A DNA stretch of 64,000 nt from Codonopsis lanceolata (Eukaryota > Streptophyta > Magnoliopsida > Asterales > Campanulaceae). Below the pieces are notes generated by a model. The model saw only the letters and a list, made by a program, of their open reading frames with translations. It was not told the DNA's origin and searched no databases. Positions 1 through 11,989 of the stretch are shown here, piece by piece; the stretch's first letter is position 1, and each line of letters begins with the position of its first letter. The stretch lies in contig CM028377.1 of the NCBI GenBank assembly GCA_013146195.2, forward strand, positions 60,408,109-60,472,108. The letters run 5' to 3'. The translations under genes and the position numbers were made by a program.

Positions 1-15
1 TTTTGAGTTTTCTTT

Positions 16-21
<6 letters not shown>

Positions 22-67
<46 letters not shown>
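22..67. repeat. (CT)n microsatellite
   Basis: A perfect dinucleotide CT run of about 23 units lies close to the left edge of the window. No gene is associated with it. Confidence 0.95.
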
Positions 68-70
<3 letters not shown>

Positions 71-147
71 TTTTGTTCAATTATTAAAAGACAAAAGGCT
101 AAAACTTAAAAGTTAAATTTAAAACAACCGTGTCAAACGCACCCTTA

Positions 148-978
148 GAGCAGGTACAACGGTTTATGAAAAATCAAAATCAAAATCAAATTCAACACAT
201 TAAAAATCAATAAACTAATCCATTAGATACTTATTTGATTTAAAATAAAAAAACCCTCCCAATGGTGGCATAAAATCCAACATATTTACATACCCCACTA
301 TCTTTATCTTCAACAACTTTATCTACCATATCATCTTTATCTCTATTAATTTAATATATTCTTTCAATTTATACTAACAAATAAATTTCATATTGCATAA
401 ATAATTAATTTGTAATTATATAAATAGTCATTATTAAAATATTATTTATTTATTATAATTTGAATAGAATTTATTATAATTTGATATTATTTAAAAAATA
501 TAAAATTTGGAGAGAGAGAAGAGAGAGAAAACTTGTAAATAAATTCAAATTTTGCCAAAAATTCATTTGGTATCCAAATGAGGCAAACCAAGTCTCTATT
601 TATAGATAAAAATGTGTATTGTTTTTTTATGAAAAAAAACTTTTTTGAATGTCCAAACTGCCCTTGAACAACAGATAATCAAAAAAGTTGCCCAACCGCC
701 AGTTTCGTGACACTTGGAAAGCAGATATGTGGGCTTGTCGGCTGAAGCTTTTTTTTTTCAAATTTGGCCCATCAAAACGACGCCGTTTTGATGGGCTGTG
801 GCTCAAAACGGTACCGTCACATGAGGGACTGTTGTGACGATTTGCTAATGTCGAAGGTTCATCTGTTGATTCTTTTGAAAAAAAATTAGCTCTTGATTTG
901 GTTGTGATTTTTTAAAAATCACCATTGGCAGTGAAGAACCCATTTAGATTACCATAAAAACCTATGTTGTACTTACTC
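148..978. mobile_element. PIF/Harbinger-like MITE (TTA target-site duplication)
   Basis: The element starts GAGCAGGTACAACGG and ends with the reverse complement of GAGTAAGTACAAC. Both sides are flanked by TTA (145-147 and 979-981). TTA duplications and GAGCA-type ends are typical of PIF/Harbinger-derived MITEs. It is 831 bp, has no transposase ORF and is AT-rich. Similar elements occur at 17892-18426 and 58757-59581; the first 120 bases closely resemble the start of the 17892 copy. Confidence 0.7.
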
Positions 979-2121
979 TTAAAGTAAGTTCCAAAGATTA
1001 AAATAGAAACATACACACAAAGAAGAGGAAGGCGAAACCCTAGGATTGTAAATGGAAGAACAAATTTAGCCACATCCAATTCGGCCTCAATAATAGTTTT
1101 ATATTAACTGTTTCACAAATATCTTAATTTATTATGAATATTATGGTTTTTAAGTATGGATACACTTAAAAATTTAAATTAGCACAAATGGACATGTCCA
1201 TTTGAGATCATAAACTATGATGGGCTAACTGTGCACCAACGATTTAAGATCATAAGCTATAATGGGCTAACTGGGCGCCCAACTGGGCACCCACTCTAAA
1301 CGTATCGCATGACTAAGTTTGTCGGCCCTTCCTCCGGTTCGTCTTCAATGGGGTCCTTCCTCAACAGAACAATATCCTTTTTACGATCCTTCAATATTTC
1401 AAATCATCGCGGAAGTTTGCCAGTTAGGGCTTGACGTTGTCGATCGTGTTAGAAATTTCTACCTCGAGGGTAGTAGTCTAGCCAATTAGTTGATGAAGAT
1501 TTGTTGGGCTTGAAGAAGGTTGGAAATCAGCGATTGGGAGATTAAAACGGTGATGAGAGATTGACGAAGAACTAGGGTATCTGAATTGGGAGCAGAGGGA
1601 AAAGTTTCTATCGATGGTCAAATTTTCATCTTCCCATCTACACATGTCAAATTCCCCCCCCCCCCACACACTCTCTCTCTCTCTCTAAATCTTTGAATAT
1701 GCTAATGGGCATTTAATACAAATTCACAAATTTGATTCCTGATGAGCTTTATGTTCGTATGCACATTAACTGTTTGATTTTGCTCCATTTAATATGAAAT
1801 AACATAATCATTGGTAATGAATCATAAAACTGGAATCACATGAAGAGATCTTCTCTGTTTTTATTGTTAGAGGAAAAAAAAACTGGACTGAGCTATGTCT
1901 GGCGATGCTTAAATTGACTGTTCGATTACACTGGAATCATAAAACTGATTTGTATGAACATAATATTGAAAACCCATATAAGGAAATGTCTGAATTGTCT
2001 TGATGGAAGGCTTGCTGATCTTCCTCGGGTGAGCTCTAATTCTCCATAGCATTGGGGAGGGGGTTTGTTCACAATCACAGATAGGGATCACCAAGGTGAG
2101 GTGGTGTCTGCTCATAATAAA

Positions 2122-2122
<1 letters not shown>
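979..2122. other. Intergenic DNA, no gene seen
   Basis: Only short open frames with stops in all frames are present, and none resembles a known protein. The stretch contains a short poly-C run near 1650-1665 followed by a short CT microsatellite. A minus-strand frame of about 60 codons here reads straight through the poly-C/CT tract and is not credible as a gene. Confidence 0.6.

Positions 2123-2192
<70 letters not shown>
2123..2192. repeat. (AT)n microsatellite
   Basis: About 35 uninterrupted AT units. Comparable AT tracts occur at 5327-5347, 5395-5461, 5512-5564 and 8663-8690. Confidence 0.95.
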
Positions 2193-2196
<4 letters not shown>

Positions 2197-2240
2197 AAAC
2201 GAAGTTATTCATGTTAAATTGGTCAAATATTAAAAAAATG

Positions 2241-2730
2241 CAGTGCCACCCTTCGATTTTTGAAAATTACAGCGCCACCCCTCATATTTTATATATAAAA
2301 AAACCATCAACTTTTTTGCCTTCAATGTATTACTTTTGCATTTAAATGTGTTACTTTTAGTCAATGAATGTGTAAGTTATTATGTAAGAAAGCATGTTTT
2401 TTTAATGTGTCACTTTTAATGTGTCACTTTTAATCCCTTAACGAGTAGGAAATCACTATATTGGAAAGTGTGTTTTTTCCCCTTTAAAAGTGTCACTTTT
2501 GTCTTTAACTGTGTCACTTTTAGTTCATCAATATGTAAGTTATTATGTATGAAATTAAGTGTGTGTTTTTCACCATTAAATGTGTCATTTTTGCCTTTAA
2601 ATGTGTTACTTTTAGCCCATCAATGTGTAAGTTAGTATGTATGAATGTGTTTTTTTTTTGTCTTTAAATGTGTCACATTTGCTTTAAATGTGTTACATTT
2701 GTCTTTAAATGTATCACTTTTGTCTGTAAA
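2241..2730. repeat. Imperfect tandem array of an 18-bp TTTAAATGTGTCACTTTT-type word
   Basis: From about 2322 to 2730 the word TTTAAATGTGTCACTTTTG (with Y and single-base variants) recurs more than ten times. It is arranged in a loose higher-order unit of about 130 bp that also contains ATCAATATGTAAGTTATTATG. The stretch just before the array (2241-2280, GTGCCACCC then GAAAATTACAGCGCCACC) resembles the inner terminal sequence of the Mutator-like elements at 10565 and 15654. The array may therefore be the interior of a sixth member; no matching right end was found. Confidence 0.6.
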
Positions 2731-2879
2731 ATGAGCCACTTAGCGTTTCATCGAAGTTCATTAGGGTTCGTTAGGGTCTTTTCTCTCTGGTAATATTGTA
2801 CTGGGATTTGATTGCATGGGCCCTTGCTTAAGTGAGTTTCTTCTTCATGTGTACAAATTATCCCCGTTGGGTTACCCTG

Positions 2880-3380
2880 AGTCATTTGCTGAGAATAAGT
2901 ATTTGAAGGATCGAGGGGAAGGTGGTTTTTCTGGTTATGGTAACAGGCATTTAGGTGAAGGAGTTCAGGGTCGATTTCTGGAGGAGGTGGATTGAAGTTA
3001 TAAGTGTTTTGAATAATATTACCTTGGGAAATAGGGTTAGTATCTGGTTGAAGGCTAGTACTTGGTTGCCTTTTGGAGACTTGGAAAAGAATATTTTCTA
3101 TGGTATCAGGTTAGTTTATTTCGGGAAGGGAAGAAATATCAGGAGCAAACTTTGAGCTTTTAACTTGTTGAGAGATAGTGGCAAGAGTTTCTGCAAAACT
3201 TGCTAAAAGATTGCCAACCACCTGGTTTGTTATTCTTTCTGCGTGGGCATCTAATTTCTTCTTTAGCCAAATTTCGAATCCGGAGGAGGTGTGTAATCAG
3301 GAGTTCCTTTTTCAGGTTCCTGACTGTTCTTATCGTTGCTGGTTCCAGTCATAATTTGTTTATTTTTAGTGGCCATTCTG
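2880..3380 (-). pseudogene. Degenerate minus-strand coding remnant, family unclear
   Basis: Read on the minus strand from an ATG near 3373, the sequence gives a hydrophilic start (MATKNKQIMTGTSND...). This is followed by a proline-rich stretch with several stops. After a frame change it continues as an uninterrupted leucine- and glutamine-rich stretch of about 90 codons down to about 2900. The composition recalls the N-terminal part of a retroelement gag protein, but I see no zinc knuckle, protease or polymerase motif. The plus-strand frames of 60-90 codons here look like shadows of it. I infer decayed retroelement coding sequence; a real family assignment would need a profile search. Confidence 0.25.
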
Positions 3381-3489
3381 CTCAAATTTGCAACATCATC
3401 ATAAGACAAATGCAGCTAACGGAGCTGACAGAAGATGAAATTACAAGATTTGGGAAGATTTTTATTTTTTGGCAGTAAACGTTAAAATA

Positions 3490-4920
3490 AAGGGACACTG
3501 GAGCAAAATGATAAAGATCTCATTAATGTGTTGTCAGCTCGTCAGCCTTAGCGAGTTGACACATGACCGACGAGCGTGCTTTGTTGGCAGATCCGGGTCG
3601 ATCCGTCGGTGTTAGCCTCATTTGTTTGGTTTTTAGTCAATTTTCTCTCACGTTTTGATTTGTTTCTTACTGAGTAACTCACGGTTTTTGTGGATGGGTT
3701 ACCCGCTCTATCAACCATCTTTTTATCAATTTTAGGGTTTCGTCTTACGAATTTAGATCCGTAAACTCATCATACACTAATTTTTGCTAAGTTTTTTTTA
3801 AATAACTTTTTTGGAAGAAAAAGTAGTCAAAAAAGGTTTTTTACACAAAAAAAAAGAAGAAGAAAAAGATACCAAATCGAAACGTTGTGTAAATCTTTTC
3901 CTACCATATTTTCTAGAAATTTAGATGATAATAATTTTGGTATCACACAAAAGGAAGATTCTATTAAAGCAAAATATCTTGAAAAAATCAGCAACTCAAA
4001 GAAGAGTCGGAAGTAATCACGTTCACAATTGTGATGAAGAGGCAGACAAGTAGTGGTGGCATCTAAAGCCTATCAACTAGCATCCCCAAATCTACTATTG
4101 CATGGAAAACATGAGAAATATATCAAGTTATGGTTGATTTGTTTTTCTTGTGCTTCTCATTTTTGTCGGGGAAATTGGAATTGACCGTTAACCAACTTAA
4201 TTTAGATCAATTCATACGGAGTATATTTTGACTCAATTATTTTTCTGTTTGTTTTTTGCAAAAATCAATGTCAAAGCAAGATTATCGTATAGACACCCGC
4301 TCCAGAGTCGTCGTCAAATAATCAACAATTATTTAACTATAAACTCAAAAAATTAAAGTGGATGGAAAACCTTGCTTTTCACTGTTGACAATATAAAATT
4401 GTCTAATTAATTAAAACTCTGGCCTCACTTACACAAAATCTCTCTAACTATATTTTTAATCCTCCTTTTTAATGGGTGTAATAAGGTTTCTCAAACTATC
4501 TATTTATAATAGTCCTAATAATAAACTCTAAATTGATTAGGAAACACAATACTAATTGACCACTAAATAATACATCATAAAGACTTCAAAACAAATACTA
4601 ATTCTAGTTGAATTGTGCTTGGTTTAATAGTCAACATTCACTCTAATATATCTACCATGACATGAATGATGCATCAAGTATTCAAGTTCAAACACATACA
4701 TACATATTTCATATTTGAGGAAAGAAGAAATAATTTGCATTGTTGGACACTATGTCATAAGAGTTCAGCAATCAGCACCTTTGCTTTCATTATAGATGTT
4801 GTCAAGTGAAACCTTTAGCCACATTCATGCGGATGCGGTCGTAGCCCGTAGGGTTTTGTATAAATAATTGCACAAGGCAACAACATCATCAGAAGCAGTA
4901 CTATATAATTATATACTTAT
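3490..4920. other. AT-rich intergenic DNA, nothing recognised
   Basis: No open frame of note, no clear terminal repeats and no RNA gene. The last part runs directly into the copia 5' LTR. Confidence 0.5.
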
Positions 4921-5158
4921 TGTTATGAATAGCAATCTTTAGTCAAAACTGCTAGGCAGCCATATATACCGTAGCATTGTAAAAACATGGCACAACAGTG
5001 TAAACTCTATAATTGTATGTGTAATGCTCGACTATAAATATCGAGCAGTCTGAAATTATCATTGACACCACTCAAAGATCTTAAAAGCATTCTCTCTCTC
5101 TCTCTCTAATATCCCTTTCGTTCTAGTTGGTAAACAGTATCATTGTGTGCTAATTTCA
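4921..5158 (+). repeat. 5' LTR of a copia element
   Basis: It starts TGTTATGAATAGC and ends ...TAATTTCA (TG...CA). The first 100 bases match the 3' LTR fragment at 7671-7771, with a shared GGCACAACAGTGTAAA block. A TATA-like CTATAAATATC at about 5031-5041 would be the LTR promoter. At 238 bp it is a short LTR, usual for small copia lineages. The interior and the right LTR are damaged, so the element cannot move by itself. Confidence 0.75.
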
Positions 5159-5178
5159 TAACACGTTATTAGCACAAA
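5159..5178 (+). other. Primer binding site of the copia element
   Basis: AACACGTTATTAGCAC directly follows the LTR end. It matches, with one change, the AACACGTTATCAGCAC primer site seen after many plant copia LTRs. Confidence 0.55.
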
Positions 5179-5183
5179 CGCTA

Positions 5184-5390
5184 TGTCCGCCCCGCCATAT
5201 TAAAACGGTGGGTTGGGTTTTAAAAATATGATCCCGTCAAAAGACGGGCTTTTTGTGTTAGACCCAAACGGGTCGCGGGTTAGACGGGGCGGAACGGGTT
5301 GATCCGTCTATTTTTACCTACTATAATATATATATATATATATATATACATGTAAATTCCAAATTTCCAATCACTCAGCACTTACTATAG

Positions 5391-5466
<76 letters not shown>

Positions 5467-5505
5467 GTATATTCCAAATTTCCAATCACTCATCACTTAC
5501 TATAG

Positions 5506-5568
<63 letters not shown>

Positions 5569-6260
5569 TACTCCAATCAACCATCACTTTTTTTTTATAT
5601 TGGAAATCAAATACTCAGATCATAATCAAGAGATTTCCAATGGTTATCACCATTCGATGTAGTAGCAAAGAAAAGAACCCGTAGTAGAAAAGAAAAAATC
5701 CCGAACAAGCAGGCCCCACATCATAACCTACACTACCCATGAGAGGCTCATCCATGATTTAAATGTAATCAGATTTCAGGTACCAAGCTTGCCAATAACT
5801 AGCTATTTTTTTTCACCTCAGAACAATGTAGAGTTTAAGACGCATTGCTATCACCATCATGAGCAGATGGATCTAGTGCAGGTCTTTTTGCAGGGTTAGG
5901 CTCGTTCACACCTGAGTATATTATACATGTATATATATGTATATATGTATATGTATACTCCAATCATGCAATCACCCATCACATGCAATCACCCAATCAC
6001 CCACTTTTCCATTTCCTTCCCAAATTCCTTGAATGACTTGGTCCGGTGGGCAAATGGTGGGTTGGTCCGCCCCACCTTGAATGACTTGGTCCAAAAACTT
6101 GGTCCAAAAATTTTCGGGTTGGTGGTGGGTGGGTGGTTCGCAACCCAATGGATTGTCATTGGTTTCGGGTTCTACCTCGGCATTGGCGGGGTTCGCCATT
6201 GGCGGGGTTCGCCATTTTGCGGGTTGGTCCGCCCGTTGGTCCGCTTTGACGGTTCTAAAT
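5184..6260. repeat. Repeat-rich insertion replacing copia gag
   Basis: Between the PBS and the protease remnant lies non-coding DNA instead of gag. GC-rich ends (GTCCGCCCCGCC near 5186 and GGTCCGCCCGTTGGTCCGC near 6225) flank AT microsatellites. A roughly 115-bp unit, an AT tract followed by CATGTA and TTCCAAATTTCCAATCACTCA, is repeated at 5349, 5464 and, more degenerately, at 5565 and 5935. A short direct repeat of GGCGGGGTTCGCCATT lies near 6183-6215. The GC-rich ends could be those of a DNA element, but no clear target duplication was seen. Confidence 0.45.
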
Positions 6261-6279
6261 ATTTTTATCGATCATAATT

Positions 6280-7505
6280 ATGTCTCAATCCAATATCCAA
6301 GAATGTGATTTATGTCTTGCAGACAGTGCTACTACACATACCATATTTAAGGATAAGAAATATTTTTTTTATCTGAAGATTGACGAGAAAAACGTCAATA
6401 CTATATCTGGTAGTACAAAAATAATTGAGGGATCTGGAAAAGCAATGTTTCTAATGCATGGAGGCACGGAATTCATAGTAAGTAATGCACTGTTCTCACC
6501 TAAATCTCAAAAAAAAAAAAAAAAACTTGTTAAGTTTCAAAAATATTCGTCTGAATGAATATCATATTGAAACCATGAACAAAGAGAATAGTCAATATCT
6601 TTACATTTCTTCAAACACTTCCGAAAGCAAGTGTGTGTTGAAAAAGTTGTATGTCCTATCATCACGATTGTATTGTACAAATATAAGAGTATTTGAATAA
6701 TATATTACCGTAACCCCGAAGTTTACGAAAACAATTAAAACTTGGCATAAACGTTTGGGACACCCCGGCTCAATAATGATGCGGAGAATTATTGAGAATT
6801 CTAGTGGTGATCCGTTGAAAAATCAGAAGATTTTTCAATTTAATGAACTCTCTTGTGATGCTTGTTCTCAAGGAAAGTTGATAGTTAGACAATCATCAAC
6901 CAAAGTTGAAAATGAATCACCAACATTTTTGGAATGGATCTATGGTGATATATGTGGACCTATCCATCCACCAAGTAGATCATTCTAATATTTTATGGTA
7001 TTAATCGATATTTCTAGCAAATGGTCACACGTATATCCATTATTAACACGCAATATGATATTTGCCAACTTCCTTGAACAAGTAATCAAATTGAGAGCAC
7101 AATTATCAGATTACATGATCAAGAAGGTTAGACTTGATAATGCTGGTGAATTTACATATCAAGCATTCAATGATTATTGTATGGCAATAGACATTGATGT
7201 TGATACACATGTTTATACACAAAACGACTTGGCTGAATCATTAATCAAACGTTTCCAACTCATAACTAGACCATCGATGATGAGAACAAAGCTTCCTACT
7301 TCTGTATGGGGTCATGCTATTTTACATTCAAGAACTTGAAAAGAAGAAAGAAGTCAGCATCCAATATGTTCGATCAAGTGATAATGCTGCAGATTTATTC
7401 ACGAAGGCACTTCCCACTACAACCTTCAGAAAACATGTTCACAATTTTGGAATGTGGAATTTACGAGACAGCCCATGCACAAAGCCATGGTTTTTGTCCC
7501 ACTGA
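6280..7505 (+). pseudogene. Ty1/copia pol remnant (protease, GAG-pre-integrase, integrase; reverse transcriptase deleted)
   Basis: The sequence encodes broken pieces of a copia polyprotein. In order these are: a protease region (CLADSATTHTIF, the plant copia aspartic-protease site with A instead of G); a GAG-pre-integrase/zinc-binding region (WHKRLGHPG ... CDACSQGK); and an integrase core (GDICGPI, DNAGEF). It then jumps straight to the end of RNase H (SIQYVRSSDNAADLFTKALP). The whole reverse transcriptase is absent, so this is an internal deletion. Stops and frameshifts occur at about 6553, 6988 and 7340, and a poly-A slippage run lies at 6510-6524. It lies between matching LTRs (4921 and 7671), so it is one old element. 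It is non-functional. Confidence 0.85.
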
Positions 7506-7661
7506 GTTTTCCATGAAAATGTTTCTGACGAGACAGCCCATGCACATGATTCAGATTTAGGTTGTGTATTATTTTCTTTCTGTCTGATTTTTTCCCTACC
7601 GGGTTTTTTGGCTTCATGGTTTTTAACGAGACATACTTATTCAGTTTACAATACTACGTAC

Positions 7662-7771
7662 AAGGGGGAGTATTATGAATAGCAAGCTTTAGTCAAAAGA
7701 GCTAAGTATCTATATGTATTGTAGCATTGGAAAAACATGGCACAACAGTGTAAAATCTATGATTGTATGTG
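7662..7771 (+). repeat. Polypurine tract and truncated 3' LTR of the copia element
   Basis: AAGGGGGAG (7662-7670) is the polypurine tract. The following TATTATGAATAGC matches the 5' LTR start at 4921. Similarity continues for about 100 bases, then stops exactly where a Tat-like LTR starts (7772), so the 3' LTR was cut by that insertion. Confidence 0.75.
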
Positions 7772-8644
7772 TGTATAGACACCCCAATTTCGTACCCTTG
7801 CGATATAATGTCCTACAACAATCACAACATATAATTTATAAAACAATTGGGCAAACAAACGTTACTTTCCGTTAGAGATTCAGGTAACTGGACTTAACAG
7901 ACGTTAAATACAAACATACAAACAACATACAACAAGGGCCTGACTGAAAGTCCAACTTTGCCAAAAACACACTAATGGAGCCGCTCCAAAGGCCTTAGAG
8001 TCGCGCCCCACACTAAGGAGCCGCTCCATGCTCCTCCTCATCTCTAGGCATGCCAAATGTTGCCATGGACTGAAATGTTAATACTATGTCGTTTAATCGA
8101 CCATCTTTCCCCAATAAATAGAGGCCTCGGGCTCTCTCATTTCACACCACATTTACACGACCCACAATCGACACACACCACACATCAACCACAAATACAT
8201 CCGGCATTCACATCACAACACACACACGTCTTCCTGAAGCCTCCTCTATCGAAAAAGCCGAAAAGGAAGAAAGCTTCCTCGCCCCGAAGCGAGCCATCCG
8301 AAGATCCAGTCTTTGCCCCCGGCAAGCCGATCACACAACACACAAAAACACAACAAAAAGAAAGACTTCCTTTCTCGGAAGGATAGGGGAAGCAAAATCA
8401 GAATCTTCGAGCGCCTAGTGGGTTAAGCCTAGGCGTATATACCGAGTCAGACATTCACACAATACGAAGTAAGTACAAATTTACTTGTCTCGTTCCATAA
8501 ATATATATTAATGTTATGTATGCAATGTAAATAGTAGTATTATTATTAGATAATATAATAATAATGTAAATAAAATACTTATGCATGTTGTAAATAATAT
8601 ATGCATGCATGTCGTATATATATTAGTATAAATATGTGAATAAA

Positions 8645-8697
<53 letters not shown>

Positions 8698-8935
8698 TCA
8701 TAGACTATATACTTTAAAAAACATATTAATTTATTTTAAACCCTAAAATGAGACCGAAAGAGCTAGTTGGGTGCCTAACCCCCCTCCCAATTCGTAACCT
8801 AATCTCCGAACCTACATATTTTCTAGTACATTTGGTTTTTCTCTTTTTAATCTTAAAATAGAGGTGGTGAATCTGTACATACATATTTTAGAGTCCACAA
8901 CGAGACCGGGTGCATTCCACATGCACTGATGTTTC
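7772..8935 (+). repeat. Tat-like Ty3/gypsy LTR, probably incomplete
   Basis: It starts TGTATAGACACCCCAATT followed by CGTACCC, the same LTR head as at 34723 and, inverted, at 29663 and 37245. A CAATAAATAGAGGCC promoter-like element lies near 8112. Further in it has the GAGACCGAAAG...GTTGGGTGCCTA block near 8751-8778 that is shared with the other copies. No PBS and no matching target duplication are seen at the right side, so the right boundary (about 8935) is an estimate. Confidence 0.6.
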
Positions 8936-9397
8936 AAAGCAACTCGCTTTCACGCAAGGGGGTCGTGTTTGTGCCTCACTATCGTGTTTCCATGTTATAT
9001 ATATATAATTTGATCATAACTATAACAATTATTGTTATTTTGAATATATTAACAATTTCGTGTCTTTCATGTGGTGTTTCGTGATGTGTCGTGTCGTGTT
9101 GTGCTGGTATTATCGTGTCATTTGTCTCTGTAATCGTGTTTTATAATCATATCGTGTTGGTTCATGTTATCATGTCGTGTTACTCATTGCCATCATTTTC
9201 TTAGAAAGTTTGATTTTAAAACGTGGACTCTTTACCCGGAATAGGGGAAGTAATACAGAGTATAGTTTTATTTACTAGTAAAAGACTCACATTTTAGAAC
9301 AAACAATAAAACTCTCATAAAATCAAATATTTTATAATTCTTAAAAATAAATAAACCAAAATAGCCAGCCTTTAAAAACATGTACTTTGGTTATATC
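8936..9397. other. TCGTG-rich low-complexity segment, no gene
   Basis: The word TCGTG, often as GTGTCGTGT, recurs about a dozen times between 8965 and 9185. This is followed by ordinary AT-rich DNA. It is probably debris of a repeat; no ends were identified. Confidence 0.4.
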
Positions 9398-10564
9398 AAA
9401 ATAAAATGGATTAATGTATATTTTGGTCCCTCAACTTTACCTTTTTTCCTATAAAGGTGATAGATGTTTTTCATTTCCTATATTGGTTTGTGGAGTTCAC
9501 TTTAGCTGACATATTAATCTCTCAAACTAGTATCTTAAACGAAATCGTTGAAAATGTCTAAATTTCCCTTAGTTGAAGCTGAGTGGAATGCATAGGTAGA
9601 ATAAATTATGGCGCAAAGGATAATAATCGTTTTCTCCCTGATATATATACTCCATTATTTATCTATCTCCCTCCCTCTCTCCCTCTCTCCCTCCCATACT
9701 TATTATGCTTTCTCTCTCTCTCTCTCTCTCTCTCTCGATCTCCATTATTTATCTATCTCCCTCCTTCTCTTTCTCTACCAGTCATTATCTATATTAAATC
9801 TCCAAGGGATCAAGAAATCGCTCTCTCATTCAATCTCCACCATGATAATTTTCTTCTCAAAGATTTCTACTCCATCTTCTCTACTCCCCATTATAGTGCC
9901 CTGCTTCAAATTCCCTCCATAGCCACTCTTCACCTGCATCTACTTCCGTCCGTATTAAAAACCCGATATAAATCCACCATTTTCGTCACGTTGTAGGCAA
10001 GGGAGAAGGTATTGTGCAGTACGAGCTTGATGTCAATCTCAACATTAACCATGACTATTCGATCTTTCTATGAAGTTTGCCATTGTTGGTTGAATCACAA
10101 CTCTTCAACAAGTCTAAACCATTCTTCTCCGCCAAGTATAACAAACGATGGCAAACTTCATGGAAAGATCGTAATTATGATAAAGACCAAATCTTTGAAG
10201 TGAAGATTAGATTTTAGGGGGCTTTACCAAATGGGGTTGAAGAAATTAAGACACTGGGGTGAGATTAGTATGAAGAGAGATTGAGGAGAGGGAGGAATTT
10301 TTTAGAGAGAGAAAGGCAATCGTGTAAGGGAGAGGCATGCGATGATGGTGGTGGTCGTTGTTGTCGACATGTGATTGGAATTGGACAATGTGCATTTATT
10401 ACCTTCTAGTTACTGGCAATTTGGTATTAACAACAAAGACTTTCTACTCTAACTTGAAATTGAAAAATCCTTTAGCATTCCAAGACTCATGGAAGTGGTG
10501 TAGCTATAAATCCAACACAATTGAGTTTTGGGCAATGATTGGTATCCTAAAAAGGTAATATTTT

Positions 10565-11989
10565 GGAATAATTGCGGGGTTGTGCCCTTTTTGGAAATTA
10601 TAATCGCTCAGCTACCCTTTTTTTTTAACCAGAAAAATGAATTTTCATAAAATTCTTCCAATAATACCCTCCTTCGTCTTCTTCAAAATATATGTCTTTA
10701 TCTTCTGTCATCGACCATGAATCACAGCTCGAACTCGAAAAAATATTTCATTTCACATGCTACTTTCTTTAGTTGTCTCGATATCAAATATATTAGGAAT
10801 TGGATAATCTTTTTTTAATGTATCCCCAGCTGTTCGTGTTCTTGTAAAAGAGTTTCGGATTTTTTTTCAGCTGGACAAAAATGAGAAAGTCTGTTGAATA
10901 CAGAAATCTCATTGGTCAATGAATCTGGTATAACTTTTGAGTGTCGTTGGATTCATTAGTGCGTCGTAGTTAACTTTGTTAATTGATCGTGTCATTATTT
11001 ATTAATTGAACGTCGTTCGTTTTATTGGTGCGTCGTTGTTAACTTTCATTCTTAAATATATGCTCAACTCTGCCTCAGTGTTATTTAATTAGATATCGTA
11101 TATTCCAATTCTACCTCGGTGTTATTTTAATTAGGCATCGTATCTTGCAATTCTTCCTCAGTGTTATTTAACGTTAGGTTTGTTACTTTTTCATTCTTAC
11201 TTTTTCATTCTTATTCAATTCTGCCCCAGTGTTATTTAATTAAGCATCTTATCTTCGACTTCCAATTCCAATTCGGTCTGGTATTTTATATTAATTAAAC
11301 ATCGTTCATAAAATTAGAAATCGTTCATAAAATTATTCTGCATCGAAGTTATTTAATTAGGCATCGTATCTTCCAATTCGGCCTCAGTGTTTTATATTAA
11401 TTAAGCATCTTTCATAAAATTAGGGATCGTTCATAAAATTATGGTAACCCACGTGTCAATATTTAAAAATTAAGCACTGGTGTTATTAAATTAGGCATCG
11501 AACTCTTCTATTCTGCCTCAGTTTTTTATATTGGCGCGTCATTATTAATTTATAAAAAATACACGTGTTTCTTAATATAAAAATTATGCACCGGTGTTAT
11601 TTAATTAAATATTGTATCTTCCAATTCCAACTTGGCCTCAGTGTTTTATATTAATTAAGCATCGTTCATTAAATTAGGAATCGTTAATAAAAAAAATTTT
11701 GCCTCGGTATCGGTGTTATTTAATTAGGCATCGTATTGTTCATAAAATTAGGAATCGTTCCTAAAATTATTCTACCTCAGTGTTATTTAATTAGTTATCA
11801 TATCTTCCAATTCGACCTCGGTATTTTATATGCACGCGCGATTTATGTGGTTTATGTGTGCGTTTGTTATTTATTAAGGGTATCCTCGTCATTTTATCTC
11901 TAAAAGTATACTTTAGCGATTGAAAAAAAAATACCATGGACTTTTTTGGTTACAATTTTACAAAAGGGGACCGACCCGAATTTCATTCG
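10565..11989. mobile_element. Nested small Mutator-like element (member E)
   Basis: The left end GGAATAATTGCGGGG continues with a GAAATTATAATCGC block. It matches the reverse complement of the right end (CGAATGAAATTCGGG, then an AAATTGTAACC block). The 8-bp repeat AATATTTT flanks both sides (10557-10564 and 11990-11997). It lies inside the larger element at 9408-12550 and is therefore younger. No protein is encoded; the interior is a tandem array at 11069-11825. Confidence 0.7.
11069..11825. repeat. Diverged tandem array of about 42 bp units
   Basis: Units of the type TCTGCCTCAGTGTTATTTAA, then TTAGGCATCGTATCTTCCAA, repeat many times. They are mixed with a shorter ATCGTTCATAAAATTAGG word. 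The array fills most of element E. Confidence 0.65.

Noticed and set aside
5465..5662. 65-codon frame with a (YI)n stretch
   Set aside because: It is a translated AT microsatellite, not a gene.
7772..8935. A 109-codon Pro/His-rich frame (8057-8386) as a gene
   Set aside because: It lies in the transcribed part of a Tat-like LTR right after its promoter-like element; no family match.
9583..9996. Open frames of 104-137 codons
   Set aside because: They read through CT/CCCT microsatellite DNA in two frames, giving Ser/Leu/Pro repeats without any domain. They lie inside a transposon.
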